A stretch of 64,000 bases of DNA from Edaphochlamys debaryana (lineage: Eukaryota; Chlorophyta; Chlorophyceae; Chlamydomonadales). The stretch spans positions 558,001 through 622,000 of the forward strand of contig JAEHOE010000027.1 in assembly GCA_016858145.1 (NCBI GenBank), given 5' to 3'. The notes below the pieces were generated by a model, which searched no databases, was not told the origin of the DNA, and saw only the letters and a list, made by a program, of their open reading frames with translations. Positions 10,065-30,600 of the stretch are shown here, piece by piece. A program made the translations under genes and the position numbers. Positions within the stretch are counted from its first letter, which is position 1. Each line of letters starts with the position of its first letter.

Positions 10065-13000
10065 GCCACGCGGGCAGCGCTTTTAGGTCCACGTCCTCCC
10101 GCTCCCAGGGGAGGCGGTCGTCGCCGTCGCCCCACGATATGGCCTCGGTCCGACTGGCCGTTTGGTGGCCGTGGGCGGGGGCCGCCTCGTCATCTGTGCG
10201 GTGGACAGCGGAGCGCCCCAGCAAGGCTCGCCGCCGTCGGGAGCCCACATTGGACAGCATGTTGGTTCGAGCGGCATCTGGTTTGGAGTTGGGTTGGGTG
10301 GGGCACCTACGGAGGTGCGACGCATAGTCAGTGCCTTGCTGTAGCGGGGGTGGTGGTGGATTATTGCCCCCGTGCGTGGCTACCGGAGGGACAGAGTTCC
10401 AAAGTAACGGCACAATGTCTGCCCCCACCAAGCACCAGTATGACTCACCCAGAATGCCGCGAACCCGGAAGAGCTGCGTAAAGGTGGCGTTGTCCGACAT
10501 GCGCGCAGAGGGCGGGCCCGAGGAGATGTCCCATGCGCAGGGCTGAACGCGGACGTCCGAGTCGGGCACGTGGGGGCGCGGGTTGGAGGGGTCGTACTCG
10601 CCCCTGACGGTGAGGCACAGGCGCTGCTGCGGGTGCACGTCCGCCTGGTTCAGCGGGTGGAGGAGGATGGCGAACCTGGGGGTACGGGGTAGGTGTGGGG
10701 CCGGCAGGGTTTGGAATGGGCAACGACGGGTCTCTCCTTGGTGCGAGGGTTCGACAATGAGCAAGGGACTCCCGGTTTATTTGCTCGGCGGGGCTCCCGC
10801 GGGGCTCCCGCGCGCCTTGGGTACTTCTGACACCCCCTGCACCCTCTCGTCCCTCCGCCATGCTCCCTCCACCCCTGGACATCTCCACACCGTCCACCTC
10901 CCCCCTCACCTCTGGCTGGTGACTGCCACGAAGAGCCACATCTGGTTGTACGGCGGGATCACGCCATCGACAGTGTCGGAGCAGTTCCTCAGCCCCACCA
11001 GGTGCCTCCGGGGCATGAGCGGGAGCGCCTCCACGCACAGGGTGGTGCCCCTCAGCCGGATGCGACGGAGGAACACCTGAGGGCGGGCGGGGGGGCGGGG
11101 GGGTGGCGGGCGAAAGGGTGTGCGGGGCACTCGGCGGATCGCAGAAGACCGGCAGGCAGAGGTAGGGGTAGATTTGCACGTGGACCCCACCACACGTGTC
11201 AGCGTGTTCGCGGAAAGCACCTTGCCCGCACAGAGAATAACGCCGGAACCCCGCAGCAGCGGCCCCGCAGCCCCGATCTGGGCGGAGTAACTACGGTGCT
11301 CTGCTTTCCCATCCCCTGGCTTGCTTGGCCCCGACCCTCATGACAAGAGCGTGTCGCCCCACCCCAGCCACCCCACCCCCCTCCCGTATCTTAGCCCCCG
11401 GCCGCACCTTAGGGTACGCAGGCTCTTTCCCCAAATCTCCCCTCTTTCTCTCGCCCCCCCCCTCTCCCCCTCGCTTTCTCCCCGACTGGCCAGTCCGCGG
11501 GTCTACCACCCCCCACCCTACCTACCCCCCCTTATTACCCCCTATCCCCCCTACCCCCTACCACCCCTACCCCCTAACACCCCTACCCCCTAACACCCCT
11601 ACCCCCTAACACCCCCTGGCAGCTCACCACGTCGTCGAAGCCGTCCCTCGGAAGGAACTTCCCTTGCGTGGAGTCCGCTGCGCCGTAGTCCTCCCACGCA
11701 GCGTAGTCCGCGTTGGACTCTGCACGCAACGCAAGGCAGGCGTACTGATATACGGAGGTCATGTGTAGGTGGCTGGCGGCGGCATGGACCACCTAATAGC
11801 AATTCATATGGGCCACAACAAACTAGACTCCATAGATAACTCCGATAGATAGGGCAGGTGGATGCTTTTGGTGAGGCGATCCGAGGCGAGAGCGTCTGGC
11901 TGCGAGCGCCGCGTACGCACCGGCAGGCACTCCGCCAATCGTTGAGGGCAGGTTCTCAATCACAAAGTCAGTGCGAAAGTCCGACGAGTTCAGCGAAGGA
12001 TCTTGATACTGCGGATGCAATGGCGGATAGCGTAAGGAGAGGCGTGAGGAGCAGTGAGGTGGAGGAGCGAGCGAAGCGTGTCAAACTCGCGGTGTGCTTG
12101 AACCCGGGGCGGGGGGTTGGGGTTAAGGGCTTTGGATAGATGCATGGACTGGGCACGCACGTACATTGGTGGTAACGTTGAGGTACTCTTGCGGCGTGCC
12201 GTACGCCTTGACTCCAACCGTCATGGGTAGAGGCGCCTCCCACCGTGCCGCCGTGAAGTCGCTGACCAGGACGAACGGAGTGGGGAATGCTGAGGGGCAG
12301 AAGGTAACGGAAGGGGCACAAGGACAAACTAAGCGCCGAGGCGAATGGTAAAGAACGCAAGCGAGAGGCGCAGCTTGCCAAATACAGGTGCCTGTACTTG
12401 CAGCAGCCCACATGTGCTGCTGCGGAAAACTGGTATCCTCGGATGTCAGAACCTGTGCGGACGTCGCACAACACGCTCAGCCCTTATCCCAACACATGCC
12501 CTCTAGAGTGAGCCGGGGCTACGGTAGCCTGCATGCACTCACGGTAGCACACGGCGTCCGCTGCCTCCCAAAATCGAGCCACTGCCGTGTAGCCGGCGGA
12601 GCAGCTGCAGGCCCGGCGCGCTACTCCGCCTTCACCGTTCACTTCGTACCGGGCAACGCAGGGCTCTGCGGGGGGGCAGGGGCCGGGCGCGGGGACGCGC
12701 AGTCAGCCCGGGTTCCCCCCGCAAGCATCCGGTGCGCGGGTGGTAGTTGAAGGGGGCAGGCATACTTCTGTGGAGGGCTGCGGAGGGTTGAACGCTCTCG
12801 TCTGTCCGCAGGGGATGGCCTTGTTTGTCCCGCCCGTGTCTGCCGTTCCTGACCCCCACCCCACTGTCCCGTCTGCGCACCTGCCCAGGAGCCCCGACCG
12901 CTCCTTTCTCCCACCCCCTTGAAGCATAAACTGCTCTCACCGGTGGCCCTCTGTGTGACGGCCGAGGTCCAGACCGTGGCACCGCCCTTGTTCTTGAGCA

Positions 13001-15021
13001 CCAGCAGCCCCGTGTCGCCTGAGGGGTTGCGCGTAGGGTGGGAGCAGGGAGGGGGGGAAGGGTCAGGCCGGAACGTGACCACGGTGGAGGGCAGAGTGCC
13101 AGGCCGCTGTCAAGGAGGGAGGGGGGGTGTTGGCGCATGCGTGCACGCGTGCTTGCCCTAGTGGGAGCATGCACCCGCCGCACGCGGCACGCGGGCTATC
13201 TACACTGCTGCAGGCGCTTACGCAGGAAGAGCGAGAAGGGCGCGTTCGTCTCGTTCAGGGCTTCCGTAAAGAGCTGGCCCAGGAGCAGGCTGGTGGTGAG
13301 CTGTGACGTGAGGTCGGGGTAGGGCTGGCTGCCGAGGACCTCCCAGAGGCCCGTGTTCGTCAGGGCCAGGGCGAAGCGCTCCCCCGGGGCCGCCGCCTTC
13401 CTGGCGTTGGACGACCAGTGCACACGGCGGCTGGCGTCCTCGAAGACGGTCTGGGTTGGGGTAGATGGGTAGACCAACAAGGAACGTCATGGGGAAGGGC
13501 CGGACTCCGTCAAAGATTGGTCCAGAACAGAGTCCGTGGCCTTGATCCCTCGACCTTGCGGGCTTGTGCCGTGCATGCCAGGAAGACCTTCCGGTAGCAG
13601 ACCACAGCCAGCCCCCGCCCACGGCTCACCAGTCCGCCGTCCACGGCGTCGATCTGCAGGTAGAACTTGCCGGAGGGGGACCACAGGCGGTCGCCTGGGG
13701 AGGAGCGGAAGGGGGTGGGGCTTGCAGGTGGAGAGGCGGGCAGAGGCGGGAGGCCGCCCCTCCTCTACTCATAGACAGCAGGCGTGACCAACCCAAGCCC
13801 ACACAAAAAAACGGCAAGCTTACATGCCCAGAAGTCAGTGCCTTCTGCGGGGCAAGTGCTTAGGGAGCACTGCTGTGTGCCAGAGTCACAGGTGGCTGGG
13901 AAGGGGCTGCAGGAGGCGTCCTGTCCGATGGTCAGGTTCGTGATGCCTGTGACACGGGAAGCGCCAGGACGGGACAATCGAGTAAGCGTCAAGGCGTCTT
14001 ATGATGCCCTTGTGGCTATAAGCAGCTGTCGAAGAGCGCATGCTGTTGCCCCCGACCGCCTGTCCTGGCCGTGGGGCCTTGGAGCAAGGGGTTAGTGGGT
14101 TACTCACGAGGGGGCGCCGGGGGCCCTGGAGGCGGCTGGGGTGGGCCGGGGTCCGCGGGCGGGGACGCCAACTTCAGGTAGCTGCACACGCCCTCCGCTG
14201 GGCCCCAGCCAGTGACATTCGAAGTCCAGTAGCCCCTGCGCGGGGGGCGGTGTGGGGACAGGCAGGGAACGGAGGCTGGGTCGCAGGAGGGCTGCTGGGT
14301 GGGAAGTGCAACGGTGCCCCCAACTTGGCCCCCATCCGTCTTCAACCATATGTATGGACCCTTAGCAAGCTATCCCGACCGGCTACCTGCTTGATTAAGC
14401 AACGTACGTACCAGTCGTTCCAGGCAACGCATGACGAGTTGACGCGACAGAACTGCTCCGCGAGGGCGTTCCCATCGGCCGAGAGGGGCCCAAACCAGTC
14501 GGTCGGGGCCCCTGGAGTTGTCACCCAGTTCTGGTTGGGCCGGGTCTCGTAGCCGGGCTCGTCGGGGCAGGGGCTGAGGAGGGGTCCAGGGGGAGGAGAG
14601 AAGCGGGGAAGCACAGGACGGAGGGGTGGGTGGGTGGCCGGGCAATGACAGCACAGCCGCAAGGTCGGGCCCTGTGTGCGTGTAGGCAGCAGCGGGGGTC
14701 TGGCAGGGGTCCGGCACGCACTCGCTCAACCACAGGATCTGTTCGCACGGCCTGCACCCGCCGCCGCGTACCTGGAAGCCTGCAGCAGCTTTCGTGCTGT
14801 GCCTGCGGAGCCCGAGCTGCCTGCTGCTGCGTGGGGACCGGCAGGCCGGCGTAAGCACGAGATGGGTGCGTGTCGGCATTGCCGACATGGCCGAGGTTTC
14901 GAGGTGAAACGAAGCTCTCACCCAGCGCCGAGAATGCCGACGAGACCGATGCGATCCACACTAGCGCCGCGACTCGCAGCGCTCGGCGGCGCAACCGGCC
15001 GGAGATGCCGAGAGTCATCAT
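10015..15021 (-). CDS. Secreted multidomain lectin-like protein (Apple-like, B-lectin, EGF-like and trefoil-like parts)
   Basis: Seventeen exons joined in phase (14922-15021, 14772-14826, 14722-14751, 14412-14573, 14108-14235, 13824-13946, 13630-13694, 13222-13450, 12941-13018, 12543-12665, 12357-12452, 12165-12289, 11931-12008, 11628-11792, 10910-11076, 10449-10675, 10015-10334) give about 756 aa. The N-terminus is a signal peptide (RVAALVWIASVSSAFS). Next comes a Cys-rich Apple/PAN-like block (CRVNSSCVAWNDWGYWTS) and a Pro-rich hinge. A bulb-lectin-like fold follows: SPSGKFYLQIDAVDGGL, VHWSSN, FALALTNTGLWEVL, then GLLVLKNKGGATVW. An EGF-like CSCSAGY segment and ricin-trefoil-like motifs (CVEALPL, NQMWLF, CLTVRGEY) come later. 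The tail is basic-acidic with SRRRRALL, a possible protease site. Likely an extracellular matrix or wall carbohydrate-binding protein; domain names are by motif resemblance. The exon 12357-12452 donor and the 11931 boundary are uncertain. Confidence 0.75.
11550..11617 (-). repeat. Telomere-like G-rich tandem repeat in an intron
   Basis: About three to four units of a 16-mer, cccctaacacccctac on the plus strand. It is therefore TTAGGGG-like in the transcript, just downstream of the donor at 11627. It resembles but does not match the algal telomere unit TTTTAGGG. Confidence 0.75.
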
Positions 15022-16313
15022 TGTCGTCACGGTTCGCGCCGCCTGCAGCCAAAGCCTCTGTTGCACGCTTGACTCTTGGTCCAGCTTAGCCTGACAGTTA
15101 TCGACGTGGTGGGGTTCGGCCTCGTGTCCACAGAACCCGGCGAAGTCGTTTTTTTGGGTCGGGGGCTTTGGTTGCTGGCGCCGCGGGCCTTGGGAAGTCC
15201 GATCGCCACTTGGAGCAGCAGAAGACAGCAACGAGACTCTCGGTTGGTGTTTCTGGCTCGCCGCGTGAGCCGCACGCCCTAGATGTATGCCCGTTTCCTC
15301 CCGTTTCCCGGCGGGCCCAATACGTGCCGATGCCGGTTTCAGCGGCAGCCGAACAGCGGCGGCTCCGCATCAGGTAACTTGGTGACGACTGCAAAGCCCA
15401 CATATCAATCTCAAGCTAAGTCGGGCTCTTGCATCGCGGCGGCCGGTCGCGGTGTCAGAAACTGCGTCAGTCACTGTGCCAATCGGAAACGCCGGAAGCC
15501 CTGCTGTGGCTGCAACTTTCTATTATGGGCTTCTGAATCATATCTGCGATGGCTCTTGCGCATCTCGCTACTCTCGGGGCCGCCACACAACGTCTGTCTC
15601 TCGCCACGGCGTCGTCTGTCGGTGAGCAAGTTTGAAGGAAACGCCCTCCCGCAGCACTTGGCTTTGTCGACTTCAGGGACTTCAGGTGTCTGCTCCAAGT
15701 TTGACAGGGCCCTCAAAGGGGCGGCTCTGTGTCGGCGCGCTCTTGCCCATCTCGCACCCATCCACACTCACACATCGTAACTCGAAACCAGTGAAAGAAT
15801 GCCGCGCGTACGCACACCGGGAAGTAAGACGTTGCTGTGCACTTCCGCAGCCGCAAGGGCCCGGCTGACGCCCGGCACCCAAGGAGGGTTATCAAGGGTT
15901 TGACGAGCGAGAACAAATTGGCCGAACGTGTCGGCGTCCCCGTCCTTTGCTTTACCCCTGCAAGGCCCCCCCAGGCCAAAGCGCCTCCCAGCCCCCCCCT
16001 CTGCCAGCTGGTGCCCCTGCCGGGCTGCTGCCGTCCAGGGAGTCGGGTCCAGCACGGGTCACCGGTAGACGGCACAACGACATAACAGCACGTCCGCGCA
16101 ATTCCTGTGAGCTCTGCCGTGCAGGGGGCCGGGCCCAAAACCACAAGCGTGCGCCAGGCACACCCTGTGGGCCTTGGCCCCACCGTCCGTCCCCGTCTCT
16201 GTTCAGGCCAAACACATCTTTCCTGGAGCAAGGTGACCGGCATCTCGCCTACCCCATCGCGGCTGCTGGTAGGTACCCCCCCTCCTGCGCCCCGCCCCTC
16301 TCGGGTCTCGGCC
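15022..16313. other. Intergenic: promoter of the lectin-like gene and 3' region of the next gene
   Basis: Both neighbouring genes are on the minus strand. The part near 15022 should hold the lectin gene's promoter and leader; the part near 16313 is the 3' UTR of the acidic-tail gene. I see no exon chain, no clear TATA box and no TGTAA signal on the minus strand. Confidence 0.4.
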
Positions 16314-17812
16314 TCAGAACTCCTCCACCTCGTCTTCCTCCCCAGCGCCCTCCGCCGCCCCGAACGCACCGAACGCATCCTCCCCGTCGCCGTCGCCATC
16401 CACGGCCCCAAACGCCTCGTCCAGCTGCGTGTCCGCCATGTCCACGTCATCACCGTCCTCGTCATCCATGTCGTCATCCTCGTCAGCGTCGAGCAACAGC
16501 TGGGCCCCGGTACCGGGCCCACTGGGGCCCGCCTGGGCCCCGTTGGGCCCGGGTTGCATGGGCCCAGGCCCACCGGCGGCGTCCAGGCCGGACCCGGCCG
16601 CGAGCCCCAGCCCGAAGCCGAGCAGGGCTCCGCCCGTCGGCTGGGCCGCGGCGGCAGCTGCCGCGGCGGCGGCCGCAGCGGCGGCGGCCGCAGCTGCCGT
16701 CGCGGCGTCGTCGGTGCCGCCCGGAGCGTTTGCGGCGCGGTTGGGGTTTCTGTGCCTCCTGACCGTCCGTCCGTCGCCGTCCGCGCCTGGCGCATCGGGA
16801 TCCGCGGCGGCGCTGACCGGAACCGGATCCAGGCCCGCGAAGCACTCGGCGTAATCCTCCGGCAGGTGCGCTGTCCGGATCCTGGATCCGTAGACCTTGG
16901 CCAGGCTGGATCCAGGGGCTGTCGGCCCCGAGATTGCGCCGGCCTTGCGCGCTAGATGACACCCCATCTGCGGCGGGACGCCGCCGTTTGCCCTCGCCAG
17001 CTCCAGAATAGCTCCAGGGCGCGAAACTACGGTAATGCGCTTCCGAGCGATGCCGCTGACGGCGGCGGCGCGGCCACGGCTGCCGCCGCCGGCGGCGGTG
17101 GCGGCGCCGTCGGCGGCAGCGCTGGTCGTAGCGGTGGCAGCGCTGGCCTGGCGCGCCGCCAGGGCCTCAGCCTCGTCCAGGGCTTTCCGGCTGGCCGTCT
17201 CCGCTTTCAGGCGGTGGATGGTCGTCTGAGCGTGGCCGTTGGGGTTGCTGCCCGAGGGTCTGCGGGGCAGGGAGTGCAAGGAAAGGTCAGGGCAAGGCAG
17301 GGAGGGTCAGGGGAGGACGGGGCAGGTTGGGGGGAAGTGACGTCAGGCGGCAGGCGGGAGAGGGGCCAAGGGGAGGGGGAGGGCACGGATGCAGTGAGGG
17401 TAGGCGGGGCACGAGGGTGGGGCTACGGAGCCCTAGGGTTGGCTCAGAGTAGGGGCAGGGTGGTCAGAGCTGTTGCCCCAAGGGCCCAGGAAGCAAAGTC
17501 TCTTCCGATAAGCCAAGGCTCAAGTCATGCTCTCCTTGGCAGCAACCGTGTCGACGGTTGCCGGGTCACCGCCCCTTGCTTACCCGTCCCAGCAACCCCC
17601 GCCAACCCCTGTTCCCCAGACCCAGTGCACCTAGCGGCTCCGCCAGTCGGCTGCTTCTGCCTCCTCCGAGCGGCCACGGTTGCCCGCAGTTGGGCCAGAG
17701 CAAGGAACTGGGCGAGCGTGAAGGTGGCTGCTGCCTTGCGCTGTCGAGCGTTCAGCGGCAGCCCCACGTCCAGGCCTAGCACGCCCGTGCCGACTGAGGT
17801 CCCCGACTCCAT
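16314..17812 (-). CDS. Protein of unknown function with acidic C-terminus
   Basis: Two exons (17631-17812 and 16314-17259), phase 2 junction, give 375 aa from ATG to TGA. The N-terminal exon is a Leu/Ala/Arg helix-like region (FTLAQFLALAQLRATVAARR). The second exon starts RPSGSNPNGH, continues with a charged helix (HRLKAETASRKALDEAEA), a basic patch (GIARKRITVVSRPG) and a conserved-looking segment (KVYGSRIRTAHLPEDYAEC). A tract of about 20 alanines follows, and the protein ends in Asp/Glu-rich runs (DADEDDDMDDEDGDD and GEEDEVEEF). Composition suggests a nuclear or chromatin-associated role, but that is inference; I recognise no named domain. It is divergent from ELP3 with 443 bp between the two start codons. 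Confidence 0.75.
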
Positions 17813-18255
17813 GGCGCTGGCGGAGGTCTATCAGGGCGACAGCTAGAGAAGGACTTCGACTAGCGGGAATTCCCTTCGCGGGCCCAGCGCGCTGCGTAGT
17901 GTCAGCGGTTCAGTTAGATTATTGTCTAGCTGTATGTGTGGTAGTGATGTTGTGCACTGGTATGCCTACCCTGCTGCAAGTGCAGGCACAGAAGGCTCAT
18001 GCGGGCGGGTCCAGGTCTCGAGGACAGCTGCACGCGAGCAATTTGCAGATGCCCTAGTTGTTTCCATATCAAGCTGCTCGCATTGTTTCTCATACAAGAG
18101 GACAACAGGACCACCGCTTCACCATTCTTCTGCGCTCGCTGTGGGCCTTCCCACCGTGCCAAGCAGCTTTTGCTTTTTACGTCACACGCATAGTATTACA
18201 GTGTTAGCGGGCTCCCGTCGGCGCAGCTCGTGGCCGCCCACTCGGAGGCCCGGCC
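17813..18255. promoter_or_regulatory. Shared upstream region between ELP3 and the acidic-tail gene
   Basis: 443 bp separate the two divergent start codons, so both promoters and leaders must lie here unless an untranslated exon exists. It has lower GC than the flanks (for example gttcagttagattattg near 17905). No canonical TATA box is evident. Confidence 0.55.
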
Positions 18256-26368
<8,113 letters not shown>

Positions 26369-27600
26369 GGGAACAAGGGACTGGGGATGGTGCGATGGGG
26401 GGGGGGGGGGTGCGCGGTGGATTTGGTGGTGGGGTCAATGGAGAGGAGTCGCCCGGGTGGCGGGGACACGGGGTTGCTGGGGCCACGGGGGGGGGGGCGA
26501 GGCGGGCAGCGTGGCGACTGGCGAGGAGCGATGGTGGCAGGTTGGTGGGGGGCAGTACGCATGGCAATTGCGTCGGCTTCGCGTGTTGGCGACAGGGTGC
26601 TGGAGGAAGGGCCGCGGCGGCGGGCAGGTTGTATGGCAATTGCGGTTGGAGGGCGATCGGGTGCAGATAGGGGGCTGGAGCAAAGGGCGGGGTGGCATGC
26701 TGTCCGCGGCGGCGGGGCAGGGTGGAAGGGCTCGGGTACGCAGCTGTGACGGCTGAGTCTGGGTAGGCACAGCCTAGGAGGAGGCGTGGAGGACCTACTG
26801 GGCTGGAAGGAGGCGTGGATGATCCACTGGGCGTTAAGCCCTGGCTGCGCAACACACGCGTGGCTGGCCTTCCTGATGTCCCGGTTGCACGCCCTGGGCG
26901 CACATGCGGTCTCATCCACTACTGCAAGGGGGCCGCACGCCTGCACGGTTGACAGTTATGAAAATGACAGTTAATGAACAGGTCACGTCGAGGAAATCGT
27001 AGATGCTTTCTTGGAGCCAGAGCAATAATCAAGATAATACCCCTGCCTCCCATCCAGCGGTGTTGAGCCCCAGAAGGCGCAGACAATCCATGCGACAAGT
27101 CCCCACAGCCCCAACAAGTTCCCAGCACGTTATCACGCAACATGTGCCGACTACGACCCCCCCCCACATTGTTCACTCCTCGTCTTCCCAACCGAAAGCG
27201 GAGGCCCTGGCCCTCTGCAACCGGCACACAGGGCGCATCACCAAGCGTAAAGCAAATCCTGCAGAACGCAGTCCCTGCCCTTCACAAACACCACCCCAGT
27301 CCTGCTCGGGCTCAGGTCCACGTGCCGCCATCGCCCTCTTCATGCGGACCCGACGATGCCCCTCACCCTCTAGCCCGCCGCCCGCAAGCTGACAGACATG
27401 TCACCAACAACTACTCAGGACCGAGCAAGGCGGTAACATGCGAGCGCGCTCTGCTACTTGCCCACCTCACCCTAGCTTCCTCCTTTGCCACGGCCGCGAG
27501 GTGATTGGGGGCCGGGAGCCAAGCGTGCCATCGTGCACTGCGCTGCATTGCGCTCTGCTTTCAGCCCTCTACCACCTCTCCCTCTCTGGTCCCCCAGCCA
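26369..27600. other. Convergent 3' regions of ELP3 and the IQ-motif gene
   Basis: The two genes end facing each other, so 1.2 kb holds both 3' UTRs. No TGTAA was found on either strand; a variant signal must be used. Near 27505-27565 it contains a short sequence also present at 60118-60182. Open frames here are low-complexity and not convincing. Confidence 0.45.
27505..27565 (+). repeat. Dispersed ~60-bp repeat, copy 1
   Basis: Shares agcc(a/g)agcgtgccat and (c/g)cattgcgct(c/t)tgctt with 60118-60182, in the same order and spacing apart from a small indel. Function unknown. Confidence 0.6.
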
Positions 27601-30600
27601 TCAGACAGGCGCAGGCGGCGGCGCGGGTCTGCCCCCGGCGCCCCCTCCCGGCCTGGCGGCGGCTGGCGGCACCGGCATGCGGCCACACGACGGCGACTCA
27701 GATCGGCTGTTGGATCCAGATCCCGCCGCCGCCACGGCGACGGCGGCGGCGCTGAGCACGCCGCCGCCGGCGGCGGCGGCGGCCGCCAGCGGCGATCTGG
27801 ACGTGAATGAGGCAGTGGGGGACGCGATTGGGGAGCTTGAGAAAGCTGCCAGCTGCGCGGCAACGCTCTGGGCGGCGGCGCTAAGGGCAGCGCTGGAGGC
27901 GTTGGAGATGAGGCGACGGGCGGGGGAGCCCAGGGATGGCGGGTGCGGACCCGTGCCGCCGATGGGGGCTGACGGCGCCGGCGCCAGGTTGCTGCCGCGG
28001 CGGACGCGTCCCATGGGTCCCTCGGAGGCGGCGGAGGCGGCGGAGGCGAGTAGGGCTCCGGGAGAAGGCGACGGCGACGGCGACGCGTTGCCAGAGCTGC
28101 CGCCGCTGGCGACGCCGCTGTGCGGCGCCGCCGACGTCAGCAGCGGCGGCAGCGGCGGGCCCGGCGGCGGCAGCGGCAGCGGCGCGGCGGCGCCGCCAGG
28201 CGACACGCCGTGCGTGAAAGACCGGGGGCTGCCGTGCCGCGGCGGCGTGTTACGGCCTGGCGACGACGCAGCAACCGGGCCCAACGGCCGACCCGGACCA
28301 ACGGGGCCGACGGCGGCAGCAGCACTGCAGGGGCTGCTGCCGGGCACCGCTCCGCCGGTGCTGTTGGGACCGCTGCCGAGGCCGCCGCTGTTGGAGCCGG
28401 CGCCGCCAGAGGAGAGGTCGGCGTGGGGGATGGGTCCCAGGTTGGGACCGGTGGGCAGCAGCCCCGGCGCTGAGCCCGCGTATGAGTGGCGGCGGCGGGT
28501 GGGGCTGTCGTCGACCAGGGCGGCCAGGCTGCCCTGCAATGCGCACACCACACAGCACATGGAGAAGGGGTTCTGGTAAGTAGATCGAGGAGGAGCCTCG
28601 GAGTAAAGCGACACTGACAGCCCACAGTGTGATAAGCACAACCGCTGCCAAACATCATGCGATCCACGCACTCTCTGAAGCATGATACCGGTACCACGCG
28701 CACCTGGCGACTGGGCGACAGCGCCCCGTCCCGTGCGAGCTGCTGCACGTGGAAGGGCAGCGGCGGCACGTGGCCCCCCGGCGGCGCCGCCACCGAGGCA
28801 GCTGCCGGCGGTGGCGGCGGCGGTGGCGGCGGCGCGGCGCCGCTGAGGCTGACGCGGGCGCCGGCAGCGGCGCCGGCAGCGGCGCCGGCAGCGCCGCCGC
28901 TGCTGCTGGCGCCCATGCGCTCCAGCAGCGCCGCCATGGCGCCGGCGGCGGCGCCGCCGCCAACGAGCGCCGTCGACGATGACGACGACGTCGACGGCGG
29001 CGGCGCCGACGGTGCCGGCGTCAGCGTGGCGGAGGCGACGGCAGGCAGGGCGACGGACGCGTCTCCGGTCTCGGAGGCGTTGCGGCTGCGGCCCGCCCGC
29101 ACCGCCGGCGCCAGCATGGCCACGGCGGAGCTCTGCGCCGTCAGTGGCGGCATGAGCCGTTCGCCTCCGCCGCCGACAAAGTCAGACATGCGGCGCTCGC
29201 TGCGGCCGCGAAGCGCCGCCGGGCCGCCGGTGGCGGCGGCGGCGAAGAACGCCGCCGCTGACGCCGACGAGCCCGGGCCGCGGCCTCCCGCCATCAGCGG
29301 CGAACCGGGCGCCGGGTGGTGCGGCGGCAGCGGCGGCGGCCCGCCGCTAGTGTTGGGCATCGAGTGCCGTACAAAACCGCCCCCCAAAGTGTGAGAGTGT
29401 GAGGGGGCAAACCCCAGCGCGGCGGCTCCCGAGTTGGAGGGCCGGGCTGGGCCCGCCGAGTGGGCCATGTGCGCGCGGGACGGGGACGGGGCCCGGCCGC
29501 GGGGCCCGCCTGGGCCTGGGCCCGCCGCCAGGCCCAGCTGCGCCTGTGGGAGTTGAAGGGTCTTTCCCGAGTTGGTCGCCGTAAGGCCCGCCTTGGCCGC
29601 CGCCGTCTGACGCGTCGACGCCTGCTGCGCCAGCATCTGCTCCACCAGATCTGCCGTATTCAGGGCGGGCAGCGACGGTACGGCAAGATGCCCCTGGGAT
29701 GCCTGATGCGACGGCGCCGGCCCGGCGCCGGCCGGCTGCATGTGAGTCTTGCTGCCGCCTCGTGCCACACCCGGCGGCGGTGCGGCGCCGGGCAGGGACG
29801 TCCGCTTGCCGAAGGGCGCGAGCCCTGGCGGCGGCGGCGGAGCCGCCGCCAGCGGCCCGACGGCGCCGTCATCCCCCGACGTCGGAAACCTGGACGCCGC
29901 GCCGGGGGAGAGGCTGCGGCCCGCCCCGAGCCCGCAGCTCCCCGGGCCGTCCTCACCGGCGCCGGCGCCAGAGCCGTGCCGTGCTGCGCTGTGCGCCCCC
30001 GCCACAGCACGCGCGTGCGCCGGGCTGCCGTGGCCGTGCTGCGCGCGCTGCGCCGTGCTGTGCCCCGCGCCGTGGCCATGCGCCGGCGAGGCGTGGCGGC
30101 TGTCCTTCCCTCCGACCCCCACCCCAACCCCGCCCGCCCCACCACCCGCCGCAGCCCCGGGCACGCCTGACGCGCCCTCGCCCCCGCCCTCGCCGGCCCC
30201 CTCGCCGCCCTCGTGCCCTCGGGGCCGGGTCGCGCCCTCCAAAGGGGTGCCGAGGCGGGCCGCCGTCGCCACGGCCCGCTTGGGCAGCACGGCTCCCAGC
30301 TGGGAGGCGGCGATGATGTCCTCGATCTGCTTGGACAGCAGCCCAGCGTCCAGGAGCACCTGTGGAGGCAGAACGGTGTTTGCGAAGGTAGGGGGTGACC
30401 GGAGAGTCAAGGCAGCGAAAGAGCGATTGGGCTACCAGGTTGAGGGTGTTCCGCTGAGGCCAGCGTGGTGTGACCAATTCCGACCAATCCTCTCACTCTA
30501 AGCCCAGGCCTTAGACCAGCGGGACGTACGGCGCCCCATCGCAATCCCGCCGCACCTGGATGGGGTCCAGGCCCAGCTCGCCGCAGCGGGCCCAAACGGC

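Noticed and set aside
27485..30410. Long plus-strand frames opposite the IQ gene's big exons
   Set aside because: They mirror Ala/Gly-rich GCN codon runs of the minus-strand exons; the minus-strand chain keeps phase across nine exons.
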